Positions 59,008 to 64,000 of a stretch of DNA of 64,000 bases are shown here, one piece after another. The notes under the pieces were generated by a model. That model ran no database searches and was not told the DNA's origin. It saw only the letters and a program-made list of their open reading frames with translations. A program made the position numbers and the translations under genes. The stretch comes from Vibrio sp. VB16 (lineage in GTDB: Bacteria; Pseudomonadota; Gammaproteobacteria; Enterobacterales; Vibrionaceae), in contig NZ_CP087591.1 in the NCBI RefSeq assembly GCF_015594925.2, positions 744,001 through 808,000 on the forward strand, read 5' to 3'. The first letter of the stretch is position 1. Each line of letters opens with the position of its first letter.

Positions 59008-60501
59008 TTACTCAAGTTCATCTAACAATCTTTTATACTTGTTGTGTTGCTCTATCACCACTTGTTCTGGCTCACTAGATGCCAAACTTCCAACAACTAT
59101 CGCGATCGTTGAGAATATAATACCTGGTACAATTTCGTACACATCAAACCAACCGCCAGATAACTGTTTCCAAACAACAATCGTAATGCCACCCACAACA
59201 ATACCCGCTAGAGCACCATTTCTATTCATCCGAGACCAATACAAGCTAAGCACGATTGCCGGGCCAAATGCAGCGCCGAATCCAGCCCAAGCATAAGAAA
59301 CAAGGCCTAAAACAGAACTGTCAGGGTTTGCAGCTAACACCAGTGCGAAGATGGAGATAAAAATCACACCAATACGCCCGACTTTAACCACTTCTTCTGA
59401 GGTGGCATCTGGTTTGAATACTTGCTTGTAAAAATCCTCCGCCAGTGCAGATGACGAAACCAGAAGTTGGGAATCAGCCGTACTCATTATGGCAGCAAGG
59501 ATGGCCGCTAGTAAGATACCCGCGATGACAGGATGGAAAATAGCATTCACTAACACCATGAATATTTTTTCACCATCAGCCAGTTCACCCATTGGTGAAT
59601 TGGTGACGTAAATTAAACCCACTAAACCGACAAGTAATGCACCCGCCATGGAGATACCCGTCCACACCACAGCGATGCGACGCGCGACGGTAAGATCCCG
59701 ATTTGTGCGCGTAGCTTTAAAGCGTGCCAAAATATGGGGTTGACCAAAATAACCAAGTCCCCACGCGACCAATGAAATAATAGCGACAGCCGTTAAAGGC
59801 TCACCCTTGGAATCATTCCAAAGTGTGAGTAGTTCAGGGTTAATTGTGGCTAGATCTGCAGTTAGCTGCCCGAAACCGCCTTGCATTGCCGCAATCGGCA
59901 CAATGAGTAACGCTGCCGACATCAATAAACCTTGCACCAAATCAGTCCAAGACACCGCAAGGAACCCACCAAATAAGGTGTAAGAAACCACACAAATCGC
60001 ACCAATTACTACTGCATAGCTATAATCAAGGCCAAAAACAGTCTCAAACAATTTACCACCTGCAACTAAACCAGAACTGGTATAGAAAAGGAAAAACAAC
60101 AAAATAAAGAATGCAGAGATACTTTGAATGAGCTTAGATTTATCACCGAAACGACGAGCTAAAAACTCAGGTATCGTCAATGACTCCGTTGTAACGCTAT
60201 AGGTTCTTAGGCGTTTCGCGCAAATGTACCAGTTTGCCCATGTGCCTATAAGCAACCCTCCGGCCAACCAAAATGCTTCAATACCTGCAGCATACGCGTA
60301 TCCCGGCAGACCTAATAAGAGCCAACCACTCATATCGGATGCCCCTGCAGATAACGCCGCGGGCCAAGGACCTAACGAACGACCACCAAGAAAGTAGTCG
60401 CTAGAATTCGATGTACGTTGATATGCATAGTATCCTATCGCCAACATCATGATTAAATATGCAGCAAATGTTGCTGTAATAGCAAAGCTATTTTCTATCA
60501 T
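59008..60501 (-). CDS. putP: sodium/proline symporter PutP
   Basis: This is an SSS-family sodium-coupled proline importer of 497 residues with 13 membrane segments. Family marks are DYFLGGRSLGPWPAALSAGASDMSGWLLLGLPG at the start, SWTDLVQGLLM, WGLGYFGQPHILARFKA and the sodium-site segment AAILAAIMSTADSQLLVSSSALAEDFY. The sequence matches PutP rather than the pantothenate or sialate branches. It is the last gene of the put operon, 71 bases after the PutA C-terminal-domain gene, with a small hairpin in the gap. Together the operon takes up proline and oxidises it to glutamate. Confidence 0.94.
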   Translation of the reverse strand: MIENSFAITATFAAYLIMMLAIGYYAYQRTSNSSDYFLGGRSLGPWPAALSAGASDMSGWLLLGLPGYAYAAGIEAFWLAGGLLIGTWANWYICAKRLRTYSVTTESLTIPEFLARRFGDKSKLIQSISAFFILLFFLFYTSSGLVAGGKLFETVFGLDYSYAVVIGAICVVSYTLFGGFLAVSWTDLVQGLLMSAALLIVPIAAMQGGFGQLTADLATINPELLTLWNDSKGEPLTAVAIISLVAWGLGYFGQPHILARFKATRTNRDLTVARRIAVVWTGISMAGALLVGLVGLIYVTNSPMGELADGEKIFMVLVNAIFHPVIAGILLAAILAAIMSTADSQLLVSSSALAEDFYKQVFKPDATSEEVVKVGRIGVIFISIFALVLAANPDSSVLGLVSYAWAGFGAAFGPAIVLSLYWSRMNRNGALAGIVVGGITIVVWKQLSGGWFDVYEIVPGIIFSTIAIVVGSLASSEPEQVVIEQHNKYKRLLDELE

Positions 60502-60533
60502 TAAAATATCCTCTATCTTAAAAATCTTCCATG

Positions 60534-60553
60534 CCCCTCCATCATTAGAGGGG
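60534..60553 (-). other. hairpin between the PutA C-terminal-domain gene and putP
   Basis: CCCCTC (60534-60539) pairs with GAGGGG (60548-60553) across an eight-base loop in the 71-base gap. No T-run follows, so it may adjust message decay and the ratio of transporter to enzyme. Confidence 0.45.
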
Positions 60554-60572
60554 ATAAAAAAGGAACGGGGGA

Positions 60573-61262
60573 TTACCGGGTCTCGCTACCTAATTCAAGT
60601 AACGTGGCATTACCACCAACCGCGGTAATATTGATAGTACGAGTACGTTCTGTAATAAAACGAAGTACCAATTTAGGATCTTGCGACTGTGGAAGCCCAT
60701 CTAGATCCGTTTCCGATACCAGCGCAGTAATCGCGCCAGTACGTAAAGCAAGCAACTTATTCATCTCTAATTCCGCTTGTGTATTACCTACAAAAGCAAA
60801 ACTTTTAATATCTTTATCCATCAGCGCTTTATAGCTGTTGAAAGGAAGACATTGAACAATATTACTAAGCAAACTTTCTGATACAGATACTGTTGCTAAC
60901 AGCTGCGTCAGTGTTTCGTCATCGCAACAAACGATAACGCTGTTTCCAGCAGCCAACATAGAAACAAGAAAGGCAATTGCAGCACAATGGGCACTGTCGT
61001 GAGTAGAGTCGATCGCTAATATAGCGACCCCTCTTCCTGCTACATATAGCTCATTCGTTTCGCCTGTTGGCCCAACTAGTTGATAAGCCGTCGACGTCAC
61101 CTTTTGACTTTGATTTAATTGAAATCTACCCGCGGCAATAACACCACTGGGTAAACTGTTCACAAATTTACCAAGCAACTCAGAACGATAGTCTATATCC
61201 GTTAGGTTCCACTCTTCCCAAGCCGTGAAAGAGTAATCAAAGCTCTTTTGTATCTCGCCCAT
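60573..61262 (-). CDS. stand-alone C-terminal (ALDH-like) domain of PutA
   Basis: This 229-residue protein has no catalytic ALDH cysteine or glutamate motif. It matches the non-catalytic C-terminal domain of long PutA proteins such as that of E. coli: LVGPTGETNELYV near residue 80 (PutA has TGPTGERN), an AAIAFLVSMLAAGNSVI stretch, and LRFITERTRTINITAVGGNATLLELG at the end (E. coli: YIERSLSVNTAAAGGNASLM). In long PutAs this domain packs on the dehydrogenase and helps close the channel. Here it is a separate gene whose ATG overlaps the putA stop by one base (TAATG). Annotation as a dehydrogenase would be misleading. Confidence 0.85.
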   Translation of the reverse strand: MGEIQKSFDYSFTAWEEWNLTDIDYRSELLGKFVNSLPSGVIAAGRFQLNQSQKVTSTAYQLVGPTGETNELYVAGRGVAILAIDSTHDSAHCAAIAFLVSMLAAGNSVIVCCDDETLTQLLATVSVSESLLSNIVQCLPFNSYKALMDKDIKSFAFVGNTQAELEMNKLLALRTGAITALVSETDLDGLPQSQDPKLVLRFITERTRTINITAVGGNATLLELGSETR

Positions 61263-64000
61263 TATGCCACTCCTCTTTCTGTTTTCGCCTGAGTAAATCG
61301 GTAGAGATAATGTGGTCCACCGGCCTTAGGTCCAGTGCCAGATAGCCCTTGACCACCAAACGGTTGAACACCTACAACCGCACCGACCTGATCTCGATTG
61401 ATATAGCAGTTACCAACGCGTACATTTTTCTCTATCCAACGATAAGTCGTTTCATTTCGACTATGGATACCCAGTGTCAAACCGTATCCAGTTTGGTTAA
61501 TCTCACTCACAATCTGCTGTATTTCGTGGGCTTTAAATCGAATGATGTGCAGTACTGGGCCAAAATGTTCTTTCTTCAACGCTCCTATACTATCGATCTC
61601 AAACGCACACGGCGGTACGAAATCACCTGAATCACACTCACTAGAAAGGCTGAGTTCTTTGACCAATTTCTGGGTTTGTTTCATATTACCGATATGCTCT
61701 AACAGCTTCTCTTTCGAAACGGTATCGATGACTGGGCCTACATCCGTTTTGTGCCGATAAGGCAACCCAACGTATAGTTCATCCATCGCGCCCTGAATAA
61801 GTTCTATAATCCTATCGGCGATATCTTCTTGCACATAAAGGACACGCAAAGCCGAGCAACGCTGCCCTGCAGAGGCAAATGCTGAGCGTATAACATCTCT
61901 CACCACTTGTTCCGGCAATGCCGTACTGTCAACAATCATCGCATTTTGACCACCCGTCTCGGCTATAAATGGAACTGGAGCGGCGTCTCTTATCGCGAGT
62001 GATTGATTGATGCGCATTGCTGTTTCCGTAGAACCAGTAAAAGCCACACCTGCAATAGATGGGTGACTCGTCAGTGCTGCGCCTATATCGGCTCCTCGAC
62101 CAAGCAGTAATTGCACCACACCATTTGGGAAACCGGCGAGTTTAATCAATTCAAACGCTTTCGCTGCAATCAAACACGTCTGTTCAGCTGGTTTAGCTAT
62201 CACTGTATTTCCGGCCATTAACGCGGCCGTAATCTGCCCCAAAAATATGGCTAATGGGAAGTTCCAAGGGCTGATGCAGACATAAACACCACGACCACCG
62301 CGGGTAATGGTCTGTATTGAACCATCGAACCCGGTAACGGTTTCCGGTTCAAATACGTGATGCTGTTTTGCATAAAAACGACAAAAGTCTACTGCTTCAC
62401 GAACCTCATCTATACTGTCATGAATTGTCTTGCCAGCTTCGTGATGACATAGAGCGACGAGTTCCGCGAGGTTCTTTTCTAACAAATCGGCTAAGTTTTC
62501 TAGATATTGTCCACGTTGGCTAGTTGAGACTTCTTGCCACATGTCGAAAGCATGCTCTGATGCTGCAATCGCTTTGGAAACATGATCAAGGGTGGCAAAT
62601 TGAACGTTCCCCACTAATTTGCTTCGATCATAAGGTGTTGTCACCTGAACATTGTTGATCTCGTCCTTGATCATGCTTTCGTATATTGAATGTCCATCAA
62701 TGACCGAACCTGCGGTCCAATTCTTGTCATAGTAAGCGCTCACTTTACTCTCAAACGGTATCAATTGGCTTTCAATATCAACATTCACCCCTGACGAATT
62801 TTGACGCCCCGGAAATATTTCTAACGGTAACGGAATTTTATTGTTATGTAGTGTGGAACAACCCAACAACATATCTACAGGATGCTCAGTCAAAGAATCG
62901 ACAGGGCATCGGGCATCAACGAGTCTATGTACAAAAGAGCTATTCGCTCCATTTTCCAATAAGCGCCGCACTAAATAAGGAAGCAAATCTTTATGGTTAC
63001 CAACTGGTGCATAAATACGAACATTCGATTTATACGTGTCGATAACATGGTGGTATAGAGATTCTCCCATCCCATGTAATCGTTGAAATTCATAGTCAGT
63101 ATGCTTCGCCATCACCGCAATCGAGGTAACAGTTTGGGCATTGTGGCTAGCAAACTGAGGGAAAATATTTCCATGAGCATGTTCACTCAATAAGAAACGC
63201 GCACATGCAAGATAAGAAACATCTGTCGCCTCTTTTCGTGTGTACACCGCGTAGTCTTTATAGCCAGACTGTTGAGCCCACTTTATTTCACTATCCCAGT
63301 AAGCACCTTTAACCAAACGCACTGGAATAACATCGCCTTGATCTTTGGCCAATTTATTAAGCCACATCAAAACAGGCAATGCGCGCTTAGCATAAGACTG
63401 AATCACAAGACCGAACTTGCCCCACCCTTTTATTTCAGTACTTTGGTATAGCTTTTTAAACAGGTGTAACGAAAGTTCAAGCCTATCCATCTCTTCGGCA
63501 TCAATAGTAATAGCAACACCCAACGCTCTTGCCTTCACCGCAAGCTTAAGAATCGAGGCATAGAGTTCACTCATCACACGATTTTCATTCGCGACTTCGT
63601 ATCTTGGGTGTAACGCGGAAAGTTTAATAGAGATTGACGCGGTGGTTAGGTCAGCACTAGGGCTACTATTTCCAATAGCTTGAATCGCACTTAGGTACTC
63701 ATTGAAATATTTTTGTGCATCCCGAGTTGTTACCGCGGCTTCACCGAGCATATCAAAAGAGAAATCATAGCCTTTGTCTCGATTCTCTCTACCGTTCTTC
63801 TGCGCTTCTTTGATCGTTCGACCCAATACGAACTGATGCCCCATGATCTTCATCGCTTGGTGCATCGCTTGTCGAATAACAGGCTCAGACATCTTATTGA
63901 CGAGCCTAGAAACCGCAGTTGCTGGGCTTTTGGTCTCTGATTGCGACAAACCAACAACCTTACCCGTTAACATAAGTCCCCATGTTGAAGCGTTAACAAA
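61262..64000 (-). CDS. putA: bifunctional proline dehydrogenase / P5C dehydrogenase PutA (5' end outside window)
   Basis: This flavoenzyme oxidises proline to P5C and then glutamate. The visible 912 codons start inside the helical region before the proline dehydrogenase barrel, which shows ISIKLSALHPRY, RLVKGAYWDSEIK and FPQFASHNAQTV. The P5C dehydrogenase domain follows with catalytic Glu in FIAETGGQNAMIVDS and Cys in SAGQRCSALRVLY, both intact. The frame is open to the window end (FVNASTWGLM, matching E. coli FVNAATWGLL), so the ATG at 63973 is internal. Whether an N-terminal DNA-binding domain exists cannot be seen. The C-terminal domain of E. coli-type PutA is absent and encoded by the next gene. 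Confidence 0.95.
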   Translation of the reverse strand, partial: FVNASTWGLMLTGKVVGLSQSETKSPATAVSRLVNKMSEPVIRQAMHQAMKIMGHQFVLGRTIKEAQKNGRENRDKGYDFSFDMLGEAAVTTRDAQKYFNEYLSAIQAIGNSSPSADLTTASISIKLSALHPRYEVANENRVMSELYASILKLAVKARALGVAITIDAEEMDRLELSLHLFKKLYQSTEIKGWGKFGLVIQSYAKRALPVLMWLNKLAKDQGDVIPVRLVKGAYWDSEIKWAQQSGYKDYAVYTRKEATDVSYLACARFLLSEHAHGNIFPQFASHNAQTVTSIAVMAKHTDYEFQRLHGMGESLYHHVIDTYKSNVRIYAPVGNHKDLLPYLVRRLLENGANSSFVHRLVDARCPVDSLTEHPVDMLLGCSTLHNNKIPLPLEIFPGRQNSSGVNVDIESQLIPFESKVSAYYDKNWTAGSVIDGHSIYESMIKDEINNVQVTTPYDRSKLVGNVQFATLDHVSKAIAASEHAFDMWQEVSTSQRGQYLENLADLLEKNLAELVALCHHEAGKTIHDSIDEVREAVDFCRFYAKQHHVFEPETVTGFDGSIQTITRGGRGVYVCISPWNFPLAIFLGQITAALMAGNTVIAKPAEQTCLIAAKAFELIKLAGFPNGVVQLLLGRGADIGAALTSHPSIAGVAFTGSTETAMRINQSLAIRDAAPVPFIAETGGQNAMIVDSTALPEQVVRDVIRSAFASAGQRCSALRVLYVQEDIADRIIELIQGAMDELYVGLPYRHKTDVGPVIDTVSKEKLLEHIGNMKQTQKLVKELSLSSECDSGDFVPPCAFEIDSIGALKKEHFGPVLHIIRFKAHEIQQIVSEINQTGYGLTLGIHSRNETTYRWIEKNVRVGNCYINRDQVGAVVGVQPFGGQGLSGTGPKAGGPHYLYRFTQAKTERGVA

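Noticed and set aside
60573..61262. Active P5C dehydrogenase
   Set aside because: It lacks the catalytic Cys and Glu motifs of aldehyde dehydrogenases and aligns with the non-catalytic end domain of PutA.
1..64000. tRNA, rRNA, insertion sequence, prophage or toxin-antitoxin genes
   Set aside because: I looked through the gaps and gene list and found no sequence I could support as any of these.

Overview
The window is chromosomal DNA of a Vibrionaceae member, most likely a Vibrio. The evidence is a Qrr quorum-sensing small RNA with sigma-54 and LuxO-type control sites, the right half of a syp-type exopolysaccharide locus, the Vibrio-style malT / malPQ / glgB block, a popT (DUF368) gene, and a putA-putP operon. 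I cannot name the species. Many of these genes sit on the second chromosome in known vibrios, so that replicon is likely here (inference). There are no rRNA or tRNA genes, insertion sequences, phage genes or CRISPR arrays that I can see.

Region 1 (1-11759) is polysaccharide export and matrix. The gene order is polymerase/ligase (cut by the window edge), hexapeptide acyltransferase, glycosyltransferase, Wzz-type chain-length protein, two glycosyltransferases and an initiating sugar transferase. This is the order sypL-M-N-O-P-Q-R. An extra glycosyltransferase, a secreted DUF6923/GEVED/LruC protein and a small lipoprotein follow. Three copies of one control module (a TTCTCA-N3-TGA site, then a TGGCAC sigma-54 promoter 64-74 bases on) stand before sypM, sypP and the LruC gene. 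The last copy draws the LruC protein and lipoprotein into the same regulon.

Region 2 (11963-17140) is a complete curli system. It has a divergent csgB-csgA-(csgC-like) operon, csgEFG, and a convergent CsgD/VpsT-type regulator with a WLSR motif suggesting direct c-di-GMP sensing. The CsgA-like fibre subunit has about 16 repeats. Regions 1 and 2 together look like a biofilm-matrix island.

Region 3 (17454-21899) holds a DUF1415 protein, an MFS transporter, an alpha/beta hydrolase, an AEC transporter and a START-domain protein.

Region 4 (21943-32423 and 40564-47220) is maltodextrin and glycogen metabolism: glgB, malQ, malP, malT, a GH13 amylase, malM, lamB and a glgX-type debranching enzyme, with MalT-box-like sites before malP and between lamB and glgX. 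Between the two halves lie a DUF4336 gene, the Qrr RNA on the minus strand, popT, a copper/cytochrome-oxidase assembly trio (membrane protein, SCO, PCu(A)C), rsgA, sstT and a Sel1-repeat protein.

Region 5 (47330-64000) contains a CtlX-type amidinohydrolase, an ABC exporter, a DUF445 protein, a GST with a divergent LysR regulator, a second LysR regulator divergent from a PhzF protein, an HBM-type chemoreceptor, a small exported protein that looks internally deleted, an Lrp regulator, a zinc-ribbon protein and the put operon. In the put operon the C-terminal domain of trifunctional PutA is a separate polypeptide, and putA runs off the window end.
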